Part shown: positions 55,063-64,000 of the stretch, one piece after another
Position numbering within the stretch: the stretch's first letter is position 1
How the letters are laid out: every line of letters starts with the position of its first letter
NCBI RefSeq assembly: GCF_900182615.1
Contig: NZ_FXTE01000001.1
Span: 496,001-560,000 of the forward strand
DNA length: 64,000 nt
Reading direction: 5' to 3'
Origin: Ruegeria faecimaris
GTDB lineage: Bacteria; Pseudomonadota; Alphaproteobacteria; Rhodobacterales; Rhodobacteraceae
The notes under the pieces: generated by a model
The model's input: the letters and a program-made list of their open reading frames with translations, nothing else
Databases searched by the model: none
Told to the model about the DNA's origin: nothing
Program-made: the position numbers and the translations under genes

Positions 55063-56160
55063 ATGTTTAGACTAGCTTTGATCTTCATCTTTTCTGTTGT
55101 TTCAGGGTTGGCCGGGGCAGAATCGCTAACTACCAACTCCGGATCGGCGCGTGTGACGGCGATGGTGAAGGGGCTCGATACGCCCTGGGCAATCGGCATC
55201 CTGCCTGACATGTCCTTTCTGGTAACTGACCGCGAAGGTGAACTTCTGTTTGTGTCGGAGGGAAACATAGTTCGCGTCAAAGGCACTCCCAATGTGGTTG
55301 CAAAGGGGCAGGGCGGTTTGCTGGACGTAACCGTTGCCAGGGATTTTTCGCAAAGCCGTGAGGTTTTCCTGACCTATTCCAAGCCTCAACCAAAGGGGGC
55401 AGGCACGGCACTTGCGATTGCGCGCCTGTCCGAAGACGGATCAGAGCTGACCGATCTGCGCACGATTTTCGAAGCGGAAAATGGTGGAGATTCTGGGCGT
55501 CATTTTGGCTCTCGTATTGTCGAGGCAAAGGACGGGACATTACTTGTCACTATCGGCGATCGTGGTGATCGCCCGACCGCACAGGATCAATCGAGTCACA
55601 ACGGCTCGGTGATCCGTGTGAATCGGGACGGCTCGGTGCCGGCTGATAATCCATTTGTCGGACAACGGGGAATTCAGCCTGAGATATGGTCTTATGGCCA
55701 CCGGAATCCCCAAGGCGCAGGGCTGGATGCACGGGGGCATCTATGGGTATCGGAACATGGAGCCAAGGGCGGAGATGAAGTGAACCTAATCCGGCCGGGG
55801 CGGAACTATGGCTGGCCGGTGATTTCCTATGGCAAGCACTATTCCGGCCAGGCAATCGGCGAGGGGACGGCGAAACCGGGGATGGAGCAACCTGAATTCT
55901 ATTGGGACCCTTCCATCGCCCCATCCGGCCTTTTGATTTATTCAGGCAAGCTTTGGCCCGAATGGAAGGGTGATCTATTCGTCGGGTCGCTCAAATTCGA
56001 CTATATCGCTCGGCTTGAAGGCATCCCTTTGACTGAGGTCGAGCAGATCAAGGGCCCTCAGACGGAACGCGTCCGCGACATTGTCGAGGCACCAGATGGA
56101 TCAATCTGGTTTGTTTCCGTCGGGCAGGGCGCTGTCTTTCGCATGACCCCCAGCGATTAA
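55063..56160 (+). CDS. PQQ-type sugar (aldose) dehydrogenase family protein
   Basis: A 365-residue secreted beta-propeller from the ATG at 55063 with AAGGAG upstream. The signal peptide ends GLAGA. Family motifs: GLDTPWAIGILP, IGDRGDRPTAQD, SYGHRNPQGAG, EHGAKGGDEVN and IAPSGLLIY. These match the GSDH/YliI soluble aldose dehydrogenase fold. No electron-acceptor gene is adjacent. Its stop overlaps the stop of the converging regulator gene by 4 bases. Confidence 0.88.
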   Translation: MFRLALIFIFSVVSGLAGAESLTTNSGSARVTAMVKGLDTPWAIGILPDMSFLVTDREGELLFVSEGNIVRVKGTPNVVAKGQGGLLDVTVARDFSQSREVFLTYSKPQPKGAGTALAIARLSEDGSELTDLRTIFEAENGGDSGRHFGSRIVEAKDGTLLVTIGDRGDRPTAQDQSSHNGSVIRVNRDGSVPADNPFVGQRGIQPEIWSYGHRNPQGAGLDARGHLWVSEHGAKGGDEVNLIRPGRNYGWPVISYGKHYSGQAIGEGTAKPGMEQPEFYWDPSIAPSGLLIYSGKLWPEWKGDLFVGSLKFDYIARLEGIPLTEVEQIKGPQTERVRDIVEAPDGSIWFVSVGQGAVFRMTPSD

Positions 56161-57161
56161 ACAGACAAGCGCCCGCTTTGCGCACCGCGCTCACGATAGG
56201 GCGTGGTGTTGTAATGCGCCCGGTAGCATTTCGAGAAATGGCTCGGCGAGGCAAACCCGCATGCCAGCGCCACGTTGATCACGCTCATGTCGGTCTGCAT
56301 CAGCAGGTTCCGGGCTTTATGCAGGCGCAGCTCCATATAATAGCGTTTAGGTGACCGGCTGAGGTAACGGCGAAACAGACGCTCTAGCTGCCGCGTGGAC
56401 ATGCCGACCTCTTTGGCCAGAAGCGAAGGCGAGATCGGCTCTTCGATGTTCTTCTCCATCATCAGGATGACCTGGCTCAGCTTGGGATGGCGCACCCCAA
56501 TCCGTGTCGGGGTCGACAGACGCTGAGTGTCCTGATCAGTACGGATCGAGGAATAGATCAGCTGATCGGCCACCGCGTTCGCAAGATCTTCGCCAAAATC
56601 CTCGGCGATGATTTTCAGCATCAGGTCGATAGAGGAAGTACCACCGGCTGTTGTCATCCGGTTTCCGTCAATCTGGAATACGGATTTGGTCAGTTCGACC
56701 TCATCAAATTCTTCGGTGAAACTGTCTGAGTTTTCCCAGTGAATTGTCGCACGCTTGCCATCCAGTAAACCGGCCTTGGCCAAGGTATAAGCTGCCGTAC
56801 ACAGCCCACCAATGCGCAATCCCCGGCGTGCTTCGCGGCGGACCCAGTTCAGAATTTTCTTGGTGGTAGCGGCTTGAACATCGACACCGCCGCAGATCAG
56901 CACGACGTCATCACGCTGCAGCTCGGCTAGATCTGCGTCCAGTTTGAACTCGGTTCCTGCGGAACATCTGATTGTCTCGCCGCCTTCTCCAGACAGACTC
57001 CAACTGTAAAGCTCTTTGTCGGCCATTCGGTTTGCGATGCGCAGGCTATCCAGCGCAGAGGCAAAACACAGCAGCGAGAATTTGTCCAACAGGACAAACA
57101 CGAAATGACGAGGGCTGGCCGCAGTGGTTTCCACCGTGACAACTTGGCGTTGCTCTTGCAT
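56157..57161 (-). CDS. GlxA-type AraC-family regulator (DJ-1/PfpI plus HTH)
   Basis: A 334-residue regulator: N-terminal class I glutamine-amidotransferase-like domain (about 18-190; FVFVLLDKFSLLCFASALD, GGLCTAAYTLAKAGLLDGK, TTAGGTSSIDLML) and C-terminal AraC helix-turn-helix (about 235-330; LAKEVGMSTRQLERLFRRYL, VALACGFASPSHFSKCYR). The GbdR/CdhR group with this layout senses glycine betaine, carnitine or related nitrogen compounds. The ligand here is not inferable. It is divergent from the DAHP synthase gene. Confidence 0.92.
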   Translation of the reverse strand: MQEQRQVVTVETTAASPRHFVFVLLDKFSLLCFASALDSLRIANRMADKELYSWSLSGEGGETIRCSAGTEFKLDADLAELQRDDVVLICGGVDVQAATTKKILNWVRREARRGLRIGGLCTAAYTLAKAGLLDGKRATIHWENSDSFTEEFDEVELTKSVFQIDGNRMTTAGGTSSIDLMLKIIAEDFGEDLANAVADQLIYSSIRTDQDTQRLSTPTRIGVRHPKLSQVILMMEKNIEEPISPSLLAKEVGMSTRQLERLFRRYLSRSPKRYYMELRLHKARNLLMQTDMSVINVALACGFASPSHFSKCYRAHYNTTPYRERGAQSGRLSV

Positions 57162-57330
57162 GGCGAGGTGTCCTTGATTCGGCGCCGTTTGACCCTACGT
57201 CCGGCGACAGATTTGACCGCCACCATGATCAAAGCTTGTTTGCGACGTCAAGTGGTCCAAATCGTATATGGCCTCTCACCAAACGTTTTTGTATAGAGGC
57301 GACTTGAATACTTCAGCGGAGATCAAAGCT

Positions 57331-58701
57331 ATGACCGAATGGCAAAAAACGAACTGGCGCAACAAGCCCCGGGTTCAGATGCCAGACTATACCGACGCAG
57401 CCGCGCTGGCAAAAGTCGAGGCTCAGCTTTCGCAGTATCCGCCGCTGGTGTTTGCAGGTGAGGCACGTCGGCTCAAGCAACATCTTGGTGCTGCGGGGCG
57501 GGGTGAGGCTTTCCTGCTGCAGGGCGGCGACTGTGCTGAAAGCTTTGAACAATTCAGCGCGGATGCGATCCGCGACACCTTTAAGGTGATGCTGCAGATG
57601 GCCATGGTTCTGACCTATGGCGCAAAGGTGCCGGTGGTCAAAGTGGGCCGTATGGCTGGACAGTTCGCCAAACCGCGCAGCGCACCGACAGAGGTGGTGG
57701 ATGGCATTGAGCTGCCCAGCTATCGCGGCGATATCATCAACGAGCTGGATTTCACGCCCGAGGCGCGGATTCCGAATCCGTCCAAGATGTTGCAAGCCTA
57801 TACGCAGGCAGCGGCAACATTGAACTTGTTGCGCGCCTTTTCGACCGGTGGTTTCGCCGATATGAGCCATGTGCATTCGTGGACACTCGGCTTTGCCGAT
57901 GGCCAGGATGTTCAGAAATACTCTGAAATTGCTGACCGAATTCAGGATTCGATTGATTTCATGGGGGCTGCGGGCATCACCGCTGACACAACGCATGAAT
58001 TCTCGTCGGTTGAATTCTATACCAGCCACGAAGGTCTGCTGCTTGAATACGAAGAGGCGCTGACCCGTCTTGATTCTACATCGGGCAACTGGTTGGCCGG
58101 GTCCGGCCACATGATCTGGATTGGCGACCGCACCCGTCAGCCTGATGGCGCGCATGTTGAATTCTGTTCTGGCGTTCTGAACCCGATCGGTCTGAAATGC
58201 GGTCCGACGACATCTGCCGAAGACCTCAAAGTTCTGATGGCCAAACTGAACCCGGAAAACGAAGAAGGGCGTCTGACCCTGATCGCGCGGTTTGGTGCAG
58301 GCAAGGCAGGAGAGCATCTGCCGCGTCTGGTCAAAGCCGTCAAGGAAGAGGGCGCCAAGGTGACCTGGGTCTGTGACCCTATGCACGGCAATACGATCAA
58401 ATCGGCCACCGGCTATAAGACCCGGCCCTTTGATTCCGTGCTGCGCGAAGTTCGCGACTTCTTTGGTGTGCATCAGGCCGAGGGCACGATCCCCGGCGGT
58501 GTGCATTTTGAGATGACCGGGCTAGACGTGACCGAATGCACTGGAGGTGTACGCGCTGTAACAGAAGAAGATCTGTCAGACCGTTACCACACTGCCTGCG
58601 ATCCACGTTTGAACGCGTCGCAGTCGTTGGAACTGGCCTTCCTTGTTGCGGAAGAACTGACAGATCTGCGCCGGAACCGCGGCAAACGCGCAGCCTCCTA
58701 A
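57331..58701 (+). CDS. Class II (plant-type) 3-deoxy-7-phosphoheptulonate synthase
   Basis: A 456-residue enzyme from the ATG at 57331 ([20 protein letters not shown]); an in-frame ATG at 57268 is less likely. Class II landmarks: [51 protein letters not shown]-like block, [33 protein letters not shown], and the His/Glu metal site near GVHFEMTG. It condenses PEP and erythrose-4-phosphate in the first shikimate step. Full length, intact; terminator follows. Confidence 0.95.
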   Translation: MTEWQKTNWRNKPRVQMPDYTDAAALAKVEAQLSQYPPLVFAGEARRLKQHLGAAGRGEAFLLQGGDCAESFEQFSADAIRDTFKVMLQMAMVLTYGAKVPVVKVGRMAGQFAKPRSAPTEVVDGIELPSYRGDIINELDFTPEARIPNPSKMLQAYTQAAATLNLLRAFSTGGFADMSHVHSWTLGFADGQDVQKYSEIADRIQDSIDFMGAAGITADTTHEFSSVEFYTSHEGLLLEYEEALTRLDSTSGNWLAGSGHMIWIGDRTRQPDGAHVEFCSGVLNPIGLKCGPTTSAEDLKVLMAKLNPENEEGRLTLIARFGAGKAGEHLPRLVKAVKEEGAKVTWVCDPMHGNTIKSATGYKTRPFDSVLREVRDFFGVHQAEGTIPGGVHFEMTGLDVTECTGGVRAVTEEDLSDRYHTACDPRLNASQSLELAFLVAEELTDLRRNRGKRAAS

Positions 58702-58724
58702 CTACTTGGTCAGACGATCTTAAA

Positions 58725-58754
58725 AAGGCGGGTCTAATAGGCCCGCCTTCTTTA
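58725..58754 (+). terminator. Terminator after DAHP synthase
   Basis: A stem AAGGCGGG (58725-58732) / CCCGCCTT (58742-58749) with 9-base loop, followed by CTTTA. The A-run before the stem could also end the converging PAS gene transcript. Confidence 0.8.
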
Positions 58755-58774
58755 CATTTAACACGCGTTACTCG

Positions 58775-59449
58775 TTACTTATCCCGTGATACGACCAATC
58801 GAAGGTGAGATCCGGGACGTTTGAACTCTTGTTGTTTTTCGGCAAATCCTTCTACAACAGGCTGAACCGGTTGTTGCGGCGCCTTTATTTCTGACACAGC
58901 ACGCAGTTTGTGATGGCTTACATCAAAGCGCCGGGGGGTTGCCCCAATCGCCCTGTCACTGACCATGACGCCAAGAACACGGCTGACATCGCCCAAATCG
59001 CTTTTCAGCGGCAAAAGGATCATTCGCGCCTGAAGATCCGTGCGCCCAAACCCACCGGTCGAGGCCAATTTAAGTTCAGCAATGGCAGGACCGACAAAAA
59101 CCTGTTCAAGGATTTCCGTAACCTGAGTTCGCGCGCTGGGTTCGAAAAAAGCGGTCAGCGGCATTCCCCGGACCTCCATACCCGCCAGTGTGTTCAAGTG
59201 ACTGCCGGCCAGACGAAACCGGGCCAGACCGGGTGCAATGCGTTCAAGGATGAAGGTGTTAGGCAGGATATTCTCAAGCCCGCGCGGGTCGATCTGAGAT
59301 CGCATAGGAACACCATCGCCGGACAGCAAGGCTGTCCAGTACGCTTCGGCCTGTTGTATGGGCGATAGACTGCGCCCACTGTCAAAACGATCCATTGCGA
59401 CGATCTTTCCAAATTTAGTCCCGGAACCGTTACCGAAAAAGATCTTCAT
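58775..59449 (-). CDS. PAS_5 domain protein
   Basis: A 224-residue soluble protein (from the ATG at 59449; ATG 59455 and GTG 59458 are alternatives). It carries the PAS_5 (former DUF1388) signature: QAEAYWTALLSGDGVPMRSQ, IDPRGLENILPNTFILER and ARFRLAGSHLNTLAGMEVRG. No output domain is attached. In alphaproteobacteria these proteins are common and unassigned; some relate to c-di-GMP or motility control. A CtrA-type box lies 126 bases upstream, in the gap shared with yicC. Confidence 0.85.
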   Translation of the reverse strand: MKIFFGNGSGTKFGKIVAMDRFDSGRSLSPIQQAEAYWTALLSGDGVPMRSQIDPRGLENILPNTFILERIAPGLARFRLAGSHLNTLAGMEVRGMPLTAFFEPSARTQVTEILEQVFVGPAIAELKLASTGGFGRTDLQARMILLPLKSDLGDVSRVLGVMVSDRAIGATPRRFDVSHHKLRAVSEIKAPQQPVQPVVEGFAEKQQEFKRPGSHLRLVVSRDK

Positions 59450-59574
59450 TTTCATCACCCTAACTGCAATCGACCGTCATTTTCATAAAATGCAAGATAC
59501 CGGGGGCTTTTGCGCCTTGTCGGTACCTGCCTAGACGAGATTGGCACGGGTTGAGTCAATTTTGGAGTAATTCT

Positions 59575-59589
59575 TTAATGAATGGTTAA
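59575..59589. promoter_or_regulatory. CtrA-type box (TTAA-N7-TTAA) between the PAS_5 gene and yicC
   Basis: TTAA at 59575-59578, seven bases, TTAA at 59586-59589, an exact match to the consensus. It is 126 bases from the PAS_5 start and 104 bases from the yicC start, so either gene may be the target. Confidence 0.65.
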
Positions 59590-59692
59590 CCTCTGTCCGA
59601 CGCTGTCATTCTCAGCAAACTCTTGCCCTGCACACGAGGATGGCATTAGGTGCGGACAAGAACACTGGGCGGGCAAAGCGGAGAAGACAGGC

Positions 59693-60583
59693 ATGATCAG
59701 ATCCATGACCGGATTTGCCTCGGGCAAGGGAACACATGGTCCACACAGCTGGACCTGGGAGCTGCGCAGCGTAAATGGCAAAGGGCTGGATATGCGTCTG
59801 CGGGTGCCTGAATGGCTCACGGGGCTTGAGGCTGCGCTGCGGTCACGGATGTCCAAAGGTCTGGGCCGGGGGAATGTGACGCTGTCGCTCAAGCTGAGCC
59901 GCGAGGAAGCGACCGCCGATTTGGTGCTGAACCCGGTTGCGATGGCTGCCGCGCTTGATGCGATGGCACGAACGCAGACGATGGCAGAAGAACGGGGGAT
60001 AGTGCTGGCCCCCTCAACAGCGGCCGAACTGATTGCGGTCAAAGGCATGTTGGAAACGGGTGGGGATGCCGATGATCCCGAACCTTTGGTCAAACATCTG
60101 ATAGCTGCGTTTGACGCATTGCTGCGCGATTTTATTCAGATGCGTGAATCCGAGGGCCGCGCCTTGGCCGATGTGCTGGACGGACAGCTAACGCAGGTCT
60201 CAACCCTTACGGAACAGGCCGCCCAGCTGGCTGAAGAGCGTCGGGATAAGATCGCAGAAAACCTCCGAGAAAACCTGCAGCGCGTGATGGACAACGCTCA
60301 GGGCGCCGATCCAGACCGGGTTGCACAGGAACTGGCCTTGATCGCGGTCAAGTCTGATATAACCGAGGAAATTGACCGGCTGAAAGCCCATGTCACAGCC
60401 GCGCGCGATCTGTTTGCGCAGGATGTCGCCGTGGGGCGCAAGCTTGATTTCCTGATGCAAGAGTTCAACCGCGAGGCCAATACGCTGTGTTCCAAGGCAC
60501 AAAGCGCTGATCTGACAACAGTGGGGCTTGAGTTGAAGGCGGTAATAGATCAGATGCGCGAGCAAGTGCAGAACGTAGAATAA
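59693..60583 (+). CDS. YicC family endoribonuclease-like protein
   Basis: A 296-residue protein from the ATG at 59693 ([20 protein letters not shown]). The N-terminal MTGF block and [14 protein letters not shown] are diagnostic, and the C-terminal DUF1732 part ([36 protein letters not shown]) is complete. E. coli YicC is a reported RNase involved in small-RNA decay. It is followed by gmk after 16 bases, a conserved yicC-gmk pairing. Confidence 0.94.
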   Translation: MIRSMTGFASGKGTHGPHSWTWELRSVNGKGLDMRLRVPEWLTGLEAALRSRMSKGLGRGNVTLSLKLSREEATADLVLNPVAMAAALDAMARTQTMAEERGIVLAPSTAAELIAVKGMLETGGDADDPEPLVKHLIAAFDALLRDFIQMRESEGRALADVLDGQLTQVSTLTEQAAQLAEERRDKIAENLRENLQRVMDNAQGADPDRVAQELALIAVKSDITEEIDRLKAHVTAARDLFAQDVAVGRKLDFLMQEFNREANTLCSKAQSADLTTVGLELKAVIDQMREQVQNVE

Positions 60584-60599
60584 TGACAGGAGCGCCCTG

Positions 60600-61241
60600 A
60601 TGGCGGATCGACGCGGCCTATTAATCATTCTGTCCTCGCCTTCGGGCGCAGGGAAATCCACGTTGGCCAAGCGTCTGATGCAATGGGACACGGATCTGGA
60701 GTTCTCGGTTTCGGCCACAACACGCGCGCCCCGGCCTGGGGAAGAACATGGGCGTGAGTATTATTTCCTGACAGAAGATACCTTTCGACAGCAGGTGTCC
60801 GAGGGACAGATGCTGGAACATGCCCATGTGTTTGGCAATTTCTACGGCTCTCCGGCTGGGCCAGTTCGCGAGTCCATCAATGACGGCAAGGACGTTCTGT
60901 TCGATGTCGACTGGCAGGGCGAGGTGCAGATTAGGAACTCGGATCTGGGCAAACACGCCCTGTCGATTTTCATCCTGCCACCGTCGATCCCCGAATTGCG
61001 CCGCCGACTGGAAAGCCGCGGTCAGGACAGTGAAGAGGTTATTTCCAAGCGGATGCTCAAAAGCTGGGATGAGATCAGTCATTGGGGATATTACGACTAT
61101 GTGCTGGTCAATGACGATCTGGATGAGACCGAAGAAAAGCTGAAAACCATCGTCAGTGCCGAGCGAATGCGGCGTATCCAGCAACCCAAGCTTCAGGATC
61201 ATGTCCGTACGCTGCAAAACGAATTCGAGGATCAGTCATGA
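60600..61241 (+). CDS. gmk: Guanylate kinase
   Basis: A 213-residue P-loop kinase: [10 protein letters not shown] (about 12-21), [22 protein letters not shown]-binding region, [11 protein letters not shown]. It phosphorylates GMP to GDP. It is downstream of yicC. Its stop overlaps the carbonic anhydrase start by 4 bases. Confidence 0.97.
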   Translation: MADRRGLLIILSSPSGAGKSTLAKRLMQWDTDLEFSVSATTRAPRPGEEHGREYYFLTEDTFRQQVSEGQMLEHAHVFGNFYGSPAGPVRESINDGKDVLFDVDWQGEVQIRNSDLGKHALSIFILPPSIPELRRRLESRGQDSEEVISKRMLKSWDEISHWGYYDYVLVNDDLDETEEKLKTIVSAERMRRIQQPKLQDHVRTLQNEFEDQS

Positions 61242-61762
61242 CCATCTATGCCCTTGGCTCTGATGTACCGGAAATCCACGAGGACACCTGGGTCGCCCCA
61301 GACGCCAATCTGATCGGCAAAGTCGTGCTCGAGCAGGGGGCCTCGGTCTGGTTCGGCTGCACGATCCGCGCTGATCACGAAGAAATCCGGGTTGGTGAGG
61401 GCAGCAATGTTCAGGAAAACTGCGTGATGCATATTGATGCGGGGTATCCTCTGACCATCGGGAAGAACTGCACGATTGGGCATAAGGTCATGCTGCATGG
61501 CTGTACGATCGGGGATAATACCCTGATCGGAATGGGGGCCATCGTGTTGAACGGTGCCAAGATCGGCAAAAACTGTCTGATCGGGGCAGGGGCTTTGGTG
61601 ACCGAAGGAAAAGAGATACCGGATAACTCTCTGGTCATGGGCTCACCGGGTAAAGTGGTGCGGGAGATCGACGCTGCGACGGCCCAGAAGCTGACCTTCA
61701 GCGCCTTGCATTATCAAGAAAACATGCGTCATTTTCGCGATACAATGCGAGAGCTATCCTAG
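61238..61762 (+). CDS. Gamma-class carbonic anhydrase family protein
   Basis: A 174-residue left-handed beta-helix of hexapeptide repeats with the three zinc histidines visible in CVMHID, IGHKV and MLHGC. It matches the YrdA/CaiE/PaaY gamma-CA group; activity as carbonic anhydrase is plausible but not certain. The start overlaps gmk by 4 bases, so the two are translated together. Confidence 0.92.
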   Translation: MTIYALGSDVPEIHEDTWVAPDANLIGKVVLEQGASVWFGCTIRADHEEIRVGEGSNVQENCVMHIDAGYPLTIGKNCTIGHKVMLHGCTIGDNTLIGMGAIVLNGAKIGKNCLIGAGALVTEGKEIPDNSLVMGSPGKVVREIDAATAQKLTFSALHYQENMRHFRDTMRELS

Positions 61763-61796
61763 CGTCCAACTGCGTTGCTAAGAGAACTGCCCCTTT

Positions 61797-62843
61797 ATGA
61801 CCAACGACCAACTTGAAGAAATTGTAACCGCCATCCCGATGCCCGCGCTGATGGTTGACCAGACGGAACGGATTATTGCGGTCAATACCGAAGCAAAGAC
61901 GTTGTTGGGCCAGAATATCCTGCAGCGGCATTTCGCGACCATCCTCAGACAGCCGCAGGTTATCGAAGCGATTGAACAAAGCCTGCGCACGAAGGGAACG
62001 TCCAACACTCGGCACCTGTCCAATGACGGTGCCCAGGATACAACATTCGAAGTTCAGTGCCGGTATATGAATGGGGTCGGTGCAGTATCCGGCGGTGCGT
62101 TGCTTGCTGTATTTCAGGACGTTACGCATGTTGAGCAAGCAAATCAGATGCGACGTGATTTCGTCGCGAATGTCAGCCATGAATTGCGGACCCCGCTGAC
62201 GGCATTAATGGGCTTTATTGAAACCTTGCGCGGTCCGGCCCGAGATGACGAGGCCGCCCGGGATCGTTTTCTTCAGATCATGAACGACGAGGCAAATCGC
62301 ATGAACCGGCTTGTCGGCGATCTTCTGTCTTTGAACCGCGTCGAAAGCGAAGAGCGGGTTCGCCCGAAAGAACAACTTGAGCTGACGGCACTTCTTAAAT
62401 CGACCCTCAATTCTCTGCGCCCATTGGCAGATGACGCGGATGTAGTGCTGAGCCTGGATGCGCCCGAAGACAAAATAATGCTAGTTGGCGACAGCGACCA
62501 GTTGCTCCAAGTATTTACCAACCTGATCGAGAACGGAATTAAATACGGCGGCAGCGGTGGTCGGGTAGAAGTTCGCGTCAAATCTTCGGATCACGATACT
62601 GCTATGCGTGGTCCCGGTGTTCGCGTTCAGATCGTGGATAGGGGACCTGGAATCGACCCGAAGCATGTATCGCGTTTGACCGAACGATTCTATCGCGCGG
62701 ACAGTCATAGGTCACGGCAACTGGGTGGAACCGGGTTGGGCCTGGCGATTGTAAAACATATTCTAAACCGCCATCGCGGCAGATTGCGGGTGGAAAGCGA
62801 TCTTGGTAAAGGCACTGTTTTTACAGTGATTTTGCCGCGCTGA
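61797..62843 (+). CDS. phoR: Phosphate-regulon-type sensor histidine kinase PhoR (no membrane segments)
   Basis: A 348-residue kinase: PAS domain (about 5-110, PMPALMVDQTERIIAVNTEA), HisKA with FVANVSHELRTPLTALMGF, HATPase with NLIENGIKYGG, DRGPGIDP, GTGLGLAIVKHIL. The sequence around the H-box and the PAS start fits PhoR, and pstS with a Pho box follows. Unlike E. coli PhoR, I see no N-terminal membrane helices, so it would be cytoplasmic and depend on partner contacts (PstSCAB-PhoU) for signal input. Confidence 0.9.
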   Translation: MTNDQLEEIVTAIPMPALMVDQTERIIAVNTEAKTLLGQNILQRHFATILRQPQVIEAIEQSLRTKGTSNTRHLSNDGAQDTTFEVQCRYMNGVGAVSGGALLAVFQDVTHVEQANQMRRDFVANVSHELRTPLTALMGFIETLRGPARDDEAARDRFLQIMNDEANRMNRLVGDLLSLNRVESEERVRPKEQLELTALLKSTLNSLRPLADDADVVLSLDAPEDKIMLVGDSDQLLQVFTNLIENGIKYGGSGGRVEVRVKSSDHDTAMRGPGVRVQIVDRGPGIDPKHVSRLTERFYRADSHRSRQLGGTGLGLAIVKHILNRHRGRLRVESDLGKGTVFTVILPR

Positions 62844-62926
62844 TCGCTTGGATCAAGCCAGTTGTCGGATCTGTTTTGTTTCTTTCACAGCATATGTTCT
62901 GTGGCGTATCGGCTGAAAATCCAAAC

Positions 62927-62959
62927 ATGTCATGAAACCGTTACACACTTGTCACAAAA
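62927..62959 (+). promoter_or_regulatory. Pho box with three 11-base repeats before pstS
   Basis: Three consecutive 11-mers: ATGTCATGAAA, CCGTTACACAC, TTGTCACAAAA. They follow the PhoB pattern (CTGTCAT-like heptamer plus four A/C-rich bases); the first and third are strong, the middle one weaker. Position is 80 bases before the pstS start. Confidence 0.8.
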
Positions 62960-62991
62960 GACTTACGCACGACTTTTAGAGGTTCGGCCAA

Positions 62992-63010
62992 GATCATCAT
63001 GAGGATGATC
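62992..63010 (+). other. Small leader hairpin upstream of pstS
   Basis: A 7-bp stem GATCATC (62992-62998) / GATGATC (63004-63010) with loop ATGAG, in the presumed 5' leader 28 bases before the pstS ATG. It could influence mRNA stability; no T-tract. Confidence 0.4.
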
Positions 63011-63038
63011 CAGAAACATATTTCTCAAGGAGACTGAA

Positions 63039-64000
63039 ATGTCCTTTGTAAAACTGTCGGCTTCGGTTCTGGCTATCGCTGCTGTTTCGGCCACTGCGGC
63101 CACCGCGCGTGATCAAGTTCAGGTTGCTGGTTCTTCCACCGTTCTGCCCTATGCTTCGATCGTTGCAGAAGCCTTTGGCGAAAACTTTGACTTCCAGACC
63201 CCGGTTGTTGAATCGGGCGGATCTTCGGCCGGCCTCAAGCGGTTCTGTGAAGGTGTTGGCGAAAACACCATCGACGTAGCGAACGCTTCGCGCCAGATCC
63301 GTGAAAAAGAGATCAAAGCCTGTGCCGAAAACGGCGTCACCGACATCATCGAAGTTCAGATCGGCTATGACGGCATCGTTTTCGCATCCGACATCAACGG
63401 CAACTCGTTCGAGTTCACGCCGGAAGATTGGTACAAAGCGCTGTCCGCTCAGATCGTAGTTGATGGCCAGCTGGTCGACAATCCCAACAAGACCTGGGCC
63501 GACGTGAACCCAGCATTCCCGGCGCAGCCGATTGCAGCCTTCATCCCCGGCACCAAGCACGGCACGCGTGAAGTGTTCGAAGACAAGGTGATCCTGGCCG
63601 GTTGTGAGCATCTGGGTGACTTTGATGTCTACAAAGCCGCAAATGGCGACGACAAGAAAGCCGCTGAAAAAGCCTGTATCGCTCTGCGTACGGATGGCGT
63701 TTCGGTCGACATCGACGGTGACTATACCGAGACCCTGGCGCGTATCGACAGCAACAAAGACGGCATCGGCGTCTTTGGTCTGGCGTTCTACGAAAACAAC
63801 ACCGACAAACTGCAGGTTGCGACCATGGCAGGCATCGTGCCTTCGACCGAATCCATCGCAACTGGCGAATACCCGGTATCGCGCCCGCTGTTTTTCTATG
63901 TGAAAAAAGCGCATATCGGCGTTATCCCCGGGCTGAAAGAATATGCAGAGTTCTTCGTCGCTGACGAGGTTGCAGGCCCCGATGGCCCTCTGGCTGCATA
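63039..64000 (+). CDS. pstS: Phosphate ABC transporter binding protein PstS (3' end outside window)
   Basis: Starts at the ATG 63039 with AAGGAGA 7 bases upstream; open to the window end (320 codons seen). The signal peptide ends ATAATA/R. The mature part begins DQVQVAGSSTVLPYASIVAE with the phosphate-binding AGSSTV loop, then VVESGGSSAGLKRFC, NASRQI and GTKHGTREVF. It is the PstS variant common in alphaproteobacteria, with several cysteines (such as RFCEG and KACAEN). Presumably first of pstSCAB-phoU. Confidence 0.96.
   Translation, partial: MSFVKLSASVLAIAAVSATAATARDQVQVAGSSTVLPYASIVAEAFGENFDFQTPVVESGGSSAGLKRFCEGVGENTIDVANASRQIREKEIKACAENGVTDIIEVQIGYDGIVFASDINGNSFEFTPEDWYKALSAQIVVDGQLVDNPNKTWADVNPAFPAQPIAAFIPGTKHGTREVFEDKVILAGCEHLGDFDVYKAANGDDKKAAEKACIALRTDGVSVDIDGDYTETLARIDSNKDGIGVFGLAFYENNTDKLQVATMAGIVPSTESIATGEYPVSRPLFFYVKKAHIGVIPGLKEYAEFFVADEVAGPDGPLAA

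Noticed and set aside
57313-58506. 397-codon minus-strand ORF opposite the DAHP synthase gene
   Set aside because: Full overlap with a certain gene and no recognisable domain; a shadow of GC-rich codon use.
62997-63914. 305-codon minus-strand ORF opposite pstS
   Set aside because: pstS has ribosome binding site, signal peptide and phosphate-binding motifs; the antisense frame has none.

Overview
The window is a contiguous piece of an alphaproteobacterial chromosome. It most resembles the roseobacter branch of Rhodobacteraceae (Ruegeria/Phaeobacter-like). This is inferred from gene content and order: a CckA hybrid kinase next to TTAA-N7-TTAA boxes, a GAAC-N7-GAAC type SOS box at recA, an iscR-suf operon whose IscR has no cluster-cysteine triad, a separate methyl-THF:corrinoid methyltransferase with a RACo/RamA-like activator, and type II DAHP synthase. 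It is mostly core genome. I found no integrase, transposase, phage or CRISPR array.

Layout. 1-3805: an ABC exporter-like module on the minus strand (ATPase, FtsX-type permease, AttH/CrtC-like lipocalin, the last one cut by the window edge). 3966-10112: a 2-TM potassium channel, cardiolipin synthase, AI-2E family permease, YihY/BrkB protein, RlmE and Ppx/GppA. 10348-15803: a one-carbon/cobalamin module (PF13769-like protein, MTHFR, methyl-THF:corrinoid methyltransferase) facing a SAM methyltransferase and a 2Fe-2S ASKHA corrinoid activator across a tRNA-Gly. 16021-26098: guaB, an RsmB-like rRNA methyltransferase, cckA, a sulfotransferase, recA, alaS and a DUF1330 gene. 26466-28112: a LapG-like protease gene converging on a secreted protein with a GGD/GGE tandem repeat. 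28197-32840: typA, an SMR transporter, and a tightly overlapping hydrolase/DUF/tandem-HD operon. 33019-40533: iscR, a cysteine desulfurase, sufB, sufC, sufD, two YIP1 membrane proteins and sufS.

40600-48928: tRNA-Arg; a divergent MepK-like/LdtD-like cell-wall pair; lpxD with an acyl carrier protein and a ketosynthase; an IalB-like protein; a 430-base gap with two strong minus-strand terminator hairpins (candidate small RNAs); a HerA-like ATPase; and a small lipoprotein. 49105-54909: a branched-chain amino-acid-type ABC importer with an unrelated secreted protein inserted in the operon. 55063-62843: a PQQ-type sugar dehydrogenase, a GlxA-type regulator, DAHP synthase, a PAS_5 protein, yicC, gmk, a gamma carbonic anhydrase and a soluble PhoR. 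62927 to the end: a three-repeat Pho box and pstS, cut by the window edge.

Regulatory reading. Several classical alphaproteobacterial circuits can be read directly from the DNA: a LexA box just downstream of the recA -10 element; CtrA-type boxes before cckA and in the PAS/yicC intergenic region; an IscR-type dyad and an Irr/ICE-type dyad covering the -35 and -10 of the iscR-suf promoter; and a Pho box before pstS, downstream of phoR. The least explained items are the GGD/GGE-repeat secreted protein, the Arg-rich tails shared by the two corrinoid enzymes, the YIP1 pair inside the suf operon, the secreted insert in the liv operon, the fused double-HD protein and the tandem terminator hairpins upstream of ialB.
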